From Ignavibacteriaceae bacterium (GTDB lineage: Bacteria > Bacteroidota > Ignavibacteria > Ignavibacteriales > Ignavibacteriaceae), in NCBI GenBank assembly GCA_023229425.1, contig JALNZG010000008.1, positions 62,001 to 126,000 on the forward strand: 64,000 nt of DNA, written 5' to 3'. The translations under genes and the position numbers were made by a program. This document shows positions 8,388-15,849 of this stretch, one piece after another (the first letter of the stretch is position 1; each line of letters opens with the position of its first letter). The notes under the pieces are model-generated. The model ran no database searches and was not told where the DNA came from. It saw only the letters and a list, made by a program, of their open reading frames with translations.

Positions 8388-10496
8388 ATGAAATACTTAT
8401 TTATCAAATTAGTTTTATTCAGCGAGCTAATAATCTTATCAACATCGGTTCAGGCTCAGTGGACTCAGTTACCTAATGGAATAATAAAGTCTATTAGTGG
8501 TGTTCATTTCATAGATGAAAATATTGGAGTAATAGTCGGACAATTTGGACAAATATTTAAAACAACAGATGGAGGTTTTAATTGGGAACAAAAGTCAAGT
8601 GGAACAAATTTCAAATTGGAGTCAGTTGTTTTCCTAGATGCTAAAAAAGGAATTTGTATTGGCTGGGGAGGGACTATTCTTAAAACTACAAATGGTGGTA
8701 ATAACTGGTTACCTCAAAATAGTGGAGTCACTATTGATTTATACTCAGTTTATTTTACAGATTCAAACATAGGATATGCTTCAGCTGCAGAGGGAAAGAT
8801 ACTCAAAACAACTGATGGAGGAGATAATTGGACAAATATTTCTACTGGATATCAGGGACCACTGAAATCGATATATTTTATTGATAAAGACAGTGGTTTC
8901 GCTGTTGGAGGCAGTTTGCACGGTTCTTCAGGTACTATTTTGAAAACAACAAACGCAGGAAGTAATTGGACAGTTATATTTGGACCAGCATATCCAATTT
9001 CAGCTTTAGAGTCGGTCTATTTCGTCAATTCAAACATAGGATACGCTGTTGGTTGGCCTAACGCAATACTTAAAACCGAGGATGGTGGCAATAACTGGAT
9101 TAATCAAGCAAATTTGCCTGCTGCAGCATATTTTTGTGTAAAATTTTCAGATTTAAATACAGGTTATGTCGTCGGAGACGGGGGAATAATTCAAAAAACA
9201 ACAAATGGAGGCACTAATTGGATAAATTTATTTAGTCAATCTGTAGATATTTTGGAGGATATATTTTTAATTAATCAGTCCAGTGCATTTGTTGTTGGTC
9301 GTGGAGGGACAATTTTAAAAACTACAAATGCGGGTATGAATTGGACTAATTTAACAAATAGAACCAGCAATAATCTAAATTCTATATACTTTGTAAATGT
9401 TGATACTGGATACGCAGCTGGAGATTATGGTTCTATTATTAAAACTTCAAATGGTGGAAATAGTTGGATACCGTTATATAGCGGAAGCCCAGAATTTCTT
9501 TACTCAATTTGCTTTAATAATAGGTTGTCTGGTTTTGCAGTAGGAAGCCGGGGTACAATCATCAAAACAACAAATGGTGGCAATGATTGGTTAAAGAAAA
9601 ATAGTGGCACTGAACACGGTTTGCAATCGGTAATTTTCACAGATTCTGTTACTGGGTATATCGTAGGTGATCTCGGAATTATTCTTAAAACTTCAAATAA
9701 TGGAGAAAGTTGGTTTGCTCTAAACAGTGGGGTTTCAGATTATTTACTTTCAATTTTCTTTTCAGATCCTCTAATAGGATATGCGGTGGGTTTGTATGGA
9801 ACAATAATCAAGACAACAGATGCGGGATTAAGTTGGTCGCTCAAACCAAGTGGGGCTACGTTATTAAGTTCAATATTTTTTATTAATTCTGACACAGGAT
9901 TTGTGTCCGGTTATAATTCAATATTTAAAACAACAGATGGTGGTGAAAACTGGGTCTTGAATTCATCCAATTTACCTTTTTCTTTTTTACCAAAAGACAT
10001 TAATTTCACCGATGATAAGAATGGATATATCGTTGGTCACCATGGGATCATTTTACATACTACTGATGGCGGAGATATTTGGACGGAACAGAACTCTGGT
10101 ACAATTGAACACATTAATACTATTTTTTTTGTTGACTCCTCTACTGGATACGCTGCTGGTTGGTCGGGAACAATTCTAAAAACCACAAACGGCGGAGTCA
10201 CGTTTGTTAATGAAAGTGATACTCCTATTCCTACGAAACTTTTTTTATTCCAAAACTACCCAAATCCCTTCAACCCAAATACAAAAATAAAATACTCTGT
10301 TCCTCAGCAATCTTTTGTTACCGTAAAAGTTTACGATTTGCTTGGTAGAGTCGTTGCAACACTAATTAATGAAGAAAAACCCGCCGGGAATTATGAAGTG
10401 GAATTTAGCTCTAACAGCTTGTCTAATGGCATTTATTTCTATCGGTTAAAAGCAAATGAGTTTGTTGAAACCAAGAAAATGATTTTATTAAAATAG
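8388..10496 (+). CDS. Secreted Ycf48-like BNR-repeat protein with T9SS domain (paralogue of the 5254 gene)
   Basis: This 702-residue secreted propeller-type protein has a signal peptide ending around VQAQW. Like the gene at 5254, it has 14 repeats with KTTDGGxNW-type turns, and the final KTTNGGVTFV runs into the sorting domain at about residue 615. The repeat units are internally closer to a G-x-G-G-T-I-L/I-K-T consensus (VGxxGTIIKTT) than those of the first paralogue. The pair arose by duplication around the unknown gene between them, or their sorting domains are being homogenised. It ends 9 bases before the convergent inositol-phosphatase gene, leaving no room for a separate intrinsic terminator. 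Function beyond being a secreted beta-propeller is unknown. Confidence 0.8.
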   Translation: MKYLFIKLVLFSELIILSTSVQAQWTQLPNGIIKSISGVHFIDENIGVIVGQFGQIFKTTDGGFNWEQKSSGTNFKLESVVFLDAKKGICIGWGGTILKTTNGGNNWLPQNSGVTIDLYSVYFTDSNIGYASAAEGKILKTTDGGDNWTNISTGYQGPLKSIYFIDKDSGFAVGGSLHGSSGTILKTTNAGSNWTVIFGPAYPISALESVYFVNSNIGYAVGWPNAILKTEDGGNNWINQANLPAAAYFCVKFSDLNTGYVVGDGGIIQKTTNGGTNWINLFSQSVDILEDIFLINQSSAFVVGRGGTILKTTNAGMNWTNLTNRTSNNLNSIYFVNVDTGYAAGDYGSIIKTSNGGNSWIPLYSGSPEFLYSICFNNRLSGFAVGSRGTIIKTTNGGNDWLKKNSGTEHGLQSVIFTDSVTGYIVGDLGIILKTSNNGESWFALNSGVSDYLLSIFFSDPLIGYAVGLYGTIIKTTDAGLSWSLKPSGATLLSSIFFINSDTGFVSGYNSIFKTTDGGENWVLNSSNLPFSFLPKDINFTDDKNGYIVGHHGIILHTTDGGDIWTEQNSGTIEHINTIFFVDSSTGYAAGWSGTILKTTNGGVTFVNESDTPIPTKLFLFQNYPNPFNPNTKIKYSVPQQSFVTVKVYDLLGRVVATLINEEKPAGNYEVEFSSNSLSNGIYFYRLKANEFVETKKMILLK

Positions 10497-10505
10497 TTTT
10501 ACAAA

Positions 10506-11279
10506 TTATGCTTTGACAGATTTTATCACTTCCATTAGCGGTTTATGCAATTTTCCGTTGGAGGCCAAAATTTGTTTTGAGAAAATATCAATTTTATCTC
10601 CATTGAAATTGGTAACAATTCCGCCGGCTTCTTCAACAATTAATTTCCCGGCGGAAATATCCCATGGATGGAGATGCACTTCCCAGAAGCCGTCGAACAC
10701 TCCTTTTGCCACATAGCAAAAATCAATTGCCGCTGAACCAAGACGGCGCACCGCACGCGTTCGTTTGATCATTTCAATAAATATTTCAATAGCGTTGTCG
10801 GGATTTTCTTCGATGTTGTAGGGGAAACCGGTAACCAAAAAACTTCTCCGCAAGTTATCATTCTGGTTAACGGAAATTTTTACATCGTTGCAATAAGCGC
10901 CGCTGCCAAGTTCTGCAGAATAGATTTCGTTCCGCATAACATCATAAACAACTCCGGCAATGGTTACACCGTTTTTCTGCAAGCCGATTGAGACTGAAAA
11001 AATCGGCAGACTATGCGCAAAGTTTGATGTGCCGTCAAGCGGATCGATCACCCAAACATACTCTGAATGATGATCATGCTCACCGGATTCTTCCGTAAGC
11101 AAACTATGTGTTGGATATTTTTTTGTGATGAAATCAATAATATGATTTTCAGATTTCTTATCTATTTCGGTTACTAAATTCGATTCATTGGTTTTAAATT
11201 CAATTGAAAAATTCTTTCCAAATCCTTCGCGTATAATTTCTCCCGCTTCTTTGGCAACGGTAATTAGATCAGTAATCAT
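10506..11279 (-). CDS. suhB: Inositol monophosphatase family protein
   Basis: This 257-residue protein is of normal family length. It shows the metal-binding signatures of the IMPase/FBPase superfamily: LLTEESG with Glu near 64, WVIDPLDGTSNFAH at about 76-89 with the Asp pair that binds Mg2+, and the C-terminal HPWDISAGKLIVEEAGG with the third Asp near 205. The enzyme hydrolyses myo-inositol-1-phosphate or related sugar phosphates in the cytoplasm; substrate choice within the family cannot be read from sequence alone. It is the only minus-strand gene in its neighbourhood and converges on the secreted-protein cluster. The symbol is used in the broad SuhB-family sense. Confidence 0.85.
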   Translation of the reverse strand: MITDLITVAKEAGEIIREGFGKNFSIEFKTNESNLVTEIDKKSENHIIDFITKKYPTHSLLTEESGEHDHHSEYVWVIDPLDGTSNFAHSLPIFSVSIGLQKNGVTIAGVVYDVMRNEIYSAELGSGAYCNDVKISVNQNDNLRRSFLVTGFPYNIEENPDNAIEIFIEMIKRTRAVRRLGSAAIDFCYVAKGVFDGFWEVHLHPWDISAGKLIVEEAGGIVTNFNGDKIDIFSKQILASNGKLHKPLMEVIKSVKA

Positions 11280-11348
11280 TGGAACTCCGAATAATATAAA
11301 AAGTACGGATGCAATTTACAATAAAGTAAGAGGAATAATTCAAAGCAA

Positions 11349-11460
11349 AAAACAATGGGACGCAGATTAGTCATGATTTTGTTAAGATCAATTAAGATCG
11401 GAATTTTGAAATCATAAAAAAATCATAATTGATCTTAATAAATCCGCGTACCATTGTTTT
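11349..11460. repeat. Long imperfect inverted repeat (MITE-like) between suhB and lon
   Basis: The outer arms at 11349-11368 (starting AAAACAATGG) and 11441-11460 are complementary at 18 of 20 positions. The inner arms TTAAGATCAATTA (11382-11394) and TAATTGATCTTAA (11426-11438) are perfectly complementary over 13 bp. The whole could fold into a roughly 110-base hairpin. It contains no open frame of note. It may be a miniature mobile or REP-like element in the 268-base intergenic region; no target duplication was identified. Confidence 0.6.
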
Positions 11461-11547
11461 CCCCCAGCAAAAGGGAGAAATATCATTCTTACTTCTCCAC
11501 TATTTTTTGGTATATTTCAATCCGAAATTTGATAAGAAGGAGAACTT

Positions 11548-13998
11548 TTGAACGTGAACGTTGAAATTGAAAATTTACCTAAAGACGAGAATTTGTTAAT
11601 TGATAATCTGCCGGAAATACTTCCGGTTTTACCTCTAAGAGATATTGTAATTTTTCCGTACATGATCTTTCCCGTTTTGGTGGGAAGAGAGCAGTCAATT
11701 CGCGCAGCCAATGCCGCAGTTGAGAGGGACAAATTTATTTTTCTTTCGAGCCAAAAAAAATCAAACTTAGAAGATCCGCGTCAAGAAGATATTTATCAGG
11801 AAGGAACGATTGCCCGTATCGTTCAAATCTTAAAACTGCCGAACGGATTAATGAAAATTTTAGTTGATGGTTTATTGCAAGGAAGAATAATTGAGTTTAC
11901 CGGAAACAAAGATTTTTTTGAAGCCAGAATTGAAGTGATCATTCCGAAAATTGAAAATGACCATGAAATGAAAGCGCTCGTCCGCCAGATGACAGGTCTG
12001 TTCAAAGAATATGTTAAAATAAACCGGAACATTCCATCTGAAGCTATTAATGCATTTGAAGCAATTGAAGAACCGGATAGGAAACTGTTTTATGCGGCAG
12101 CTAATATTAATCAGTCACTTGAGGTGAAGCAGAAAATTCTTGTGCAAACTGAAATTAAGGACCAATTTTACGAAGTAATAAAACTGCTGAATTCAGAAAT
12201 TGATATTCTGAAAATTGAAAAAGAAATTGACGGAAAAGTACAAGAGAATATTGGGAAGACTCAGCGTAAATTCATCATTCAAGAGCAGATAAAAATACTG
12301 CAGGATGAATTGGGTGAAGATGAGGATAATAATTCCGAAATCGGCAAACTCCGCGACAAAATTAAAAAAGCAAAAATGCCGAAACTTGCGAATGATACAG
12401 CTATTGAAGAACTGAACAAACTCCAAAAAATTCCTCCGATGTCTCCTGAGTTTACAGTCATCAGAAATTATTTGGATTGGCTGATAGATGTTCCCTGGTA
12501 CAAAAAATCGGAAGACCATTTAGATATTAAGCATGTCGAAACAATTTTAAATGAAGATCATTTTGGATTGGAAAAACCGAAGGAAAGAATTATTGAACAC
12601 ATTGCCGTGCTTAATTTAGTAAAACAAATGCGGGGACAGATTCTTTGTCTTGTTGGTCCTCCCGGAGTTGGAAAAACTTCTCTCGGTAAATCAATCGCCC
12701 GCGCAATTGGAAGAGAATTTGTTAGAATAAGCCTCGGCGGAGTTCGTGATGAAGCAGAAATCCGCGGGCACAGAAAAACCTATATCGGCTCAATGCCGGG
12801 CAAAATTATTCATGCGATGAAACGGGCTGGAACGGTAAATCCTTTAATTCTGCTTGATGAAATTGATAAGATCAGCAATGATTTTCGCGGCGATCCTTCT
12901 TCTGCAATGTTGGAAGTTCTTGATCCCGAACAAAACCACACTTTCCAAGATCATTATTTAGAAGTTGATTACGATCTTTCGCAAGTAATGTTCATTACTA
13001 CTGCAAACGTTCGTTACTCTATTCCACTTCCGCTTCAGGATAGAATGGAAATAATTGAGCTTCCGAGTTATTTGGAATATGATAAACTTGAAATTGCAAA
13101 ACGCCATCTGCTTCCGAAGCAAATAAAAGCACATGGACTTGAGGATAAGAATGTAAAGATAAGTGATGAATCAATCAGAAAAGTAATTTCAGGTTATACA
13201 CGAGAATCGGGCGTGAGAAATCTAGAAAGGGAATTAGCTTCTCTTTGTAGAAAATCTGCCAAAGAAATCGTATTAAGAAATTCGAGTAACGGAACCAACG
13301 GAAAAAATAAAATCCCTTTAACAATTGACGAGAAAAAAGTTGAAGAATTTCTTGGAGTTCCAAAATACAAACGACAGACGGTGCAAAAAGAAAACCGAAT
13401 CGGAAGTACTACCGGCTTAGCTTGGACTAGCGTAGGTGGAGAAATTTTAGAAGTTGACGTAACAATTATGCCGGGACAAGAAAGACTCTCGCTTACAGGT
13501 CAGCTCGGCAACGTGATGAAAGAATCTGCTCAAGCTGGGCTGAGTTATATCCGTTCGAACACAAAAAAACTGGGCATTCCGGAACAATTTTTTAAAGGAA
13601 AAGAAATTCATATTCATTTACCGGAAGGCGCTATTCCAAAGGATGGACCATCTGCCGGAATAACTATGGTGATGGCTATGCTTTCGGCAATTTCCGGTAA
13701 ACCGACTTCATCCGATGTTGCTATGACCGGTGAAATAACTCTGCGTGGAAAAGTTTTACCAATCGGCGGATTGAACGAAAAACTTATTGCAGCAAAACGG
13801 AGTAACATATCTACCGTGTTGATACCAAAAGATAACGAGATCGACTTGAAAGAAATTCTGCCAAAGGTGAAAGACGGTTTAACCATCATTCCGATTGAAA
13901 GAATTGAACAGGCTCTTCCGTATGTGTTTAAGAAAACTGTTGCGAAAAAAACACAAACGGTCGCAAAGAAAAAAGTAATCACGAAGAAAAAGAAATAA
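11548..13998 (+). CDS. lon: ATP-dependent Lon protease
   Basis: The 816-residue protein has the standard Lon layout. The N-terminal substrate-binding domain opens LPVLPLRDIVIFPYM. The AAA+ module has Walker A GPPGVGKT at about 370-377 and Walker B ILLDEIDK. The C-terminal serine protease domain has catalytic Ser at about 702 in PKDGPSAG and Lys at about 745 in GGLNEKLIAAKR. Lon degrades misfolded and regulatory proteins in the cytoplasm. Translation starts at TTG 11548, chosen because AAGGAG lies just upstream and the frame begins there. The C-terminus ends in a highly basic tail (about 20 residues of KKTVAKK type) beyond the protease fold, which is unusual but of unknown meaning. The stop abuts the ATG of the next gene, so the two are probably translationally coupled. 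Confidence 0.97.
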   Translation: MNVNVEIENLPKDENLLIDNLPEILPVLPLRDIVIFPYMIFPVLVGREQSIRAANAAVERDKFIFLSSQKKSNLEDPRQEDIYQEGTIARIVQILKLPNGLMKILVDGLLQGRIIEFTGNKDFFEARIEVIIPKIENDHEMKALVRQMTGLFKEYVKINRNIPSEAINAFEAIEEPDRKLFYAAANINQSLEVKQKILVQTEIKDQFYEVIKLLNSEIDILKIEKEIDGKVQENIGKTQRKFIIQEQIKILQDELGEDEDNNSEIGKLRDKIKKAKMPKLANDTAIEELNKLQKIPPMSPEFTVIRNYLDWLIDVPWYKKSEDHLDIKHVETILNEDHFGLEKPKERIIEHIAVLNLVKQMRGQILCLVGPPGVGKTSLGKSIARAIGREFVRISLGGVRDEAEIRGHRKTYIGSMPGKIIHAMKRAGTVNPLILLDEIDKISNDFRGDPSSAMLEVLDPEQNHTFQDHYLEVDYDLSQVMFITTANVRYSIPLPLQDRMEIIELPSYLEYDKLEIAKRHLLPKQIKAHGLEDKNVKISDESIRKVISGYTRESGVRNLERELASLCRKSAKEIVLRNSSNGTNGKNKIPLTIDEKKVEEFLGVPKYKRQTVQKENRIGSTTGLAWTSVGGEILEVDVTIMPGQERLSLTGQLGNVMKESAQAGLSYIRSNTKKLGIPEQFFKGKEIHIHLPEGAIPKDGPSAGITMVMAMLSAISGKPTSSDVAMTGEITLRGKVLPIGGLNEKLIAAKRSNISTVLIPKDNEIDLKEILPKVKDGLTIIPIERIEQALPYVFKKTVAKKTQTVAKKKVITKKKK

Positions 13999-14490
13999 AT
14001 GACGGAAGAGTTTAAAATAGGATTAAACTTAACTGATGCAGAAAAATATTCTGCTTTGCTACGGCAGATAAAATTTCTTTTAAGCAAAGATGATCTTTTG
14101 CTTTCCAATCTTTCGAATTGTGCTGCTGCATTAAAACAGACATTTGAAAAAATAAGCTGGGTTGGGTTTTATCTTTTTGATGGTGAAAAACTTTATCTTG
14201 GACCATTTCAAGGGAAAGTCGCTTGTACAAAAATTGAACTTGGCAAAGGCGTATGCGGAACTTCGGCATTGAAAAAGGAAACAATCATTGTACAAGATGT
14301 AAATGCTTTCCCGGGGCATATCGCATGCGACGACGGTTCAAACTCTGAAATTGTTGTCCCGATTCTAAAAGAAAATGAACTTATCGGTGTGTTGGATTTG
14401 GACAGTTATCTATTTAGTGCCTTTAGTGAAACAGATAAAAAATATTTAGAAGAATTAACAGAGTTTTTGGCGGATTCAGTTTTTATTTAA
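13999..14490 (+). CDS. msrC: Free methionine-(R)-sulfoxide reductase (GAF domain)
   Basis: This 163-residue single GAF-domain protein matches the fRMsr (MsrC/YebR) family in length and motifs: SWVGFYLFDG, LGPFQGKVACTKIELGKGVCG and DVNAFPGHIACD. The three family cysteines are present at about 76, 86 and 110, with the spacing expected for the catalytic and resolving residues. The enzyme reduces free L-methionine-(R)-S-oxide with thioredoxin, in the cytoplasm, as part of oxidative-stress repair. Its ATG follows the lon stop with no gap, which fits a stress-linked pair of protein quality control and methionine repair. Confidence 0.92.
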   Translation: MTEEFKIGLNLTDAEKYSALLRQIKFLLSKDDLLLSNLSNCAAALKQTFEKISWVGFYLFDGEKLYLGPFQGKVACTKIELGKGVCGTSALKKETIIVQDVNAFPGHIACDDGSNSEIVVPILKENELIGVLDLDSYLFSAFSETDKKYLEELTEFLADSVFI

Positions 14491-14576
14491 GAAAAGAGTG
14501 AAAGTATCAATATTTATATCGTAAAAATTGGACGTCTTATGTATCTTTATTGTAGAAACAAAAGCAAGGTTTAAAT

Positions 14577-14819
14577 ATGCGTATCAAAATTCAAAAATGG
14601 GGAAATAGTTTAGCGCTTAGAATCCCAAAAGCTATTGCTTCCCAATCAAGAATTAGGAAAGATGAATATGTAAATCTATCACTGGAAAATGATAAAATTA
14701 TTGTTGAACCGGTCGAGGGTAAAAAATATAACTTGGAAGAGTTGATATCCGGAATAAAAAAATCGAATCTTCATAGCGTAATTGACTCGGGAAAAAGGGT
14801 TGGAGAAGAAGTGTGGTGA
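14577..14819 (+). CDS. mazE: MazE-type antitoxin (AbrB/SpoVT fold)
   Basis: This 80-residue protein opens IKIQKWGNSLALRIPK, the swapped-hairpin DNA-binding signature of MazE/AbrB antitoxins. An acidic C-terminal tail follows that would normally bind and neutralise MazF. In the family it represses its own operon and blocks the toxin's mRNA cleavage. The stop codon overlaps a GTG that would begin mazF, the usual coupling, but the toxin frame is destroyed after about a dozen codons. The antitoxin therefore appears orphaned and may act against MazF elsewhere or only as a DNA-binding protein. Confidence 0.85.
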   Translation: MRIKIQKWGNSLALRIPKAIASQSRIRKDEYVNLSLENDKIIVEPVEGKKYNLEELISGIKKSNLHSVIDSGKRVGEEVW

Positions 14820-14857
14820 AATCAATGCAGTATATTCCGGATTGCGTGAGCGGTTGA
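14813..14857 (+). pseudogene. mazF: Truncated mazF toxin start
   Basis: From GTG 14813 or GTG 14816, overlapping the mazE stop, the frame reads K-S-M-Q-Y-I-P-D-C and then V-S-G-stop at 14855-14857. MazF proteins typically begin with an R/Q-Y-V/I-P-D segment followed by G-D-x-I/V-W. Here the homology stops right after Y-I-P-D. The remaining hundred or so codons of the toxin are absent; the following DNA resembles KilA-N coding sequence instead. The position at the mazE 3' end makes the identity likely despite the short match. Confidence 0.6.
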
Positions 14858-14893
14858 ACCACCATGATTTTAATGTTACGGAATTCAGTTATG

Positions 14894-14923
14894 TTTAAAC
14901 CTATCGAATTCGAGAGGTTTAAA
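14894..14923. repeat. 30-bp near-perfect palindrome (copy 1)
   Basis: TTTAAACCT...AGGTTTAAA flank a TCGAATTCGA core. The 30 bases are self-complementary with a single mismatched pair (14903/14914). The core is shared with the 32-bp palindrome inside the KilA-N gene at 15191-15222. Confidence 0.75.
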
Positions 14924-14944
14924 GGGGTGGAATTCGACCACTTT
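14921..14944. repeat. 24-bp imperfect palindrome (copy 2)
   Basis: AAAGGGGTGGAATT and its partner ending ACCACTTT are centred on GAATTC, with two mismatched pairs. It overlaps the edge of copy 1 and lies about 50 bases before the KilA-N start codon, a plausible operator position. Confidence 0.55.
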
Positions 14945-14993
14945 TAAAAATAAAATTTAACTATGGCATTTTTACCATAATTTAAAATAGCGT

Positions 14994-15818
14994 ATGGCAA
15001 AAAATAGAACAATTAATGTAAAAGGAACTGAGGTCTTTCTTTATGAAGAAAAGAAACAGGACTATATTAGCCTTACCGATATAGCCCGTTACCGAGATAA
15101 AGAACGTAGTGATTACATTCTCCAAAACTGGATGCGGAATAGAAGTACTATAGAATTTATAGGTTTGTGGGAGCAATTCAATAATCCAAATTTTAATTCC
15201 ATCGAATTCGATGGAATTAAAAGTATGTCAGGGGCAAACAGTTTTTCGTTAACGCCCAAACGATGGATTGAAACAACCAACGCAACCGGCATGGTTTCAA
15301 AAGCCGGTCGTTACGGAGGCACTTTTGCGCACAAGGATATTGCCTTTGAGTTTGCTTCTTGGATCAGTGCAGAATTCAAATTCTACCTCATCAAGGAATT
15401 TCAGCGGCTAAAAGATGATGAAAACGACCGGCTGAAATTAACATGGAACCTGCAACGCACTTTGGCTAAAGTGAATTACCACATTCACACCGATGCTATT
15501 AAAGAAAACCTTATACCAAAAGAATTAACCAAACAGCAAATTAATTTTGTTTATGCCAACGAAGCTGATTTATTAAACGTAGCCTTATTTGGAAAAACCG
15601 CACAACAATGGCGGTTACAAAACCCTGCCGAAGCTGGAAATATACGTGATACAGCAACTTTAGAGCAGTTAGTTGTCCTTTCAAATTTAGAGAGTCTTAA
15701 CGCCCTCTTAATAGCGCAAGGGAAAAAGCAGCCTGAACGACTTATGCAGTTGAATCAAATGGCAATTCAACAAATAAAAGCTTTGTTAAATAACCCAAGT
15801 ATTAAAAAATTGAAATAA
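14994..15818 (+). CDS. KilA-N domain protein
   Basis: The 274-residue protein opens with a KilA-N DNA-binding domain: YISLTDIARYRDKERSDYIL, then NWMRNRSTIEFIGLWE and W-I-E-T-T-N-A-T-G-M. The strongly conserved block GRYGGTFAHKDIAFEFASWI lies around residues 103-122, followed by FKFYLIKEFQRLK. The C-terminal half (YHIHTDAIKENLIP, then helical text) is the usual tail of these bacterial proteins. KilA-N proteins derive from phages and large DNA viruses and act as antirepressor-like or DNA-binding factors; the exact role here is unknown. The gene lies between a broken mazEF and dnaX, consistent with horizontal acquisition. Codons for NFNSIEFDGIK form a perfect 32-bp palindrome. Confidence 0.85.
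   Translation: MAKNRTINVKGTEVFLYEEKKQDYISLTDIARYRDKERSDYILQNWMRNRSTIEFIGLWEQFNNPNFNSIEFDGIKSMSGANSFSLTPKRWIETTNATGMVSKAGRYGGTFAHKDIAFEFASWISAEFKFYLIKEFQRLKDDENDRLKLTWNLQRTLAKVNYHIHTDAIKENLIPKELTKQQINFVYANEADLLNVALFGKTAQQWRLQNPAEAGNIRDTATLEQLVVLSNLESLNALLIAQGKKQPERLMQLNQMAIQQIKALLNNPSIKKLK
15191..15222. repeat. 32-bp perfect palindrome inside the KilA-N gene
   Basis: The sequence TTTTAATTCCATCGAA followed by its exact reverse complement spans 15191-15222, centred on GAATTC. It is entirely within coding sequence (residues about 67-77, NFNSIEFDGIK). A perfect palindrome this long is unexpected in coding DNA, and its core recurs in front of the gene. Confidence 0.9.
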
Positions 15819-15849
15819 ATTGTGACAGAAACAAAAATTAGGAATTCAC

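Larger units (their letters stand above)
14864..14947 (+). pseudogene. Short frame with two degenerate KilA-N motif copies
   Basis: A 27-codon frame (ATG 14864, stop 14945-14947) ends with F-K-P-I-E-F-E-R-F then K-G-V-E-F-D-H-F. KilA-N domain proteins of this type carry a segment of the form N-F-x-x-I/V-E-F-D-G-F/I-K; the complete gene just downstream has NFNSIEFDGIK. Both peptide copies are encoded by palindromic DNA centred on GAATTC. The frame is probably debris from a KilA-N gene or from a mobile hairpin, not a functional peptide. Confidence 0.45.

Noticed and set aside
5254..10496. Ycf48-like propellers as evidence of a phototroph
   Set aside because: These proteins are secreted, carry sorting domains and occur widely in non-phototrophs; no photosynthesis gene is present in the window.
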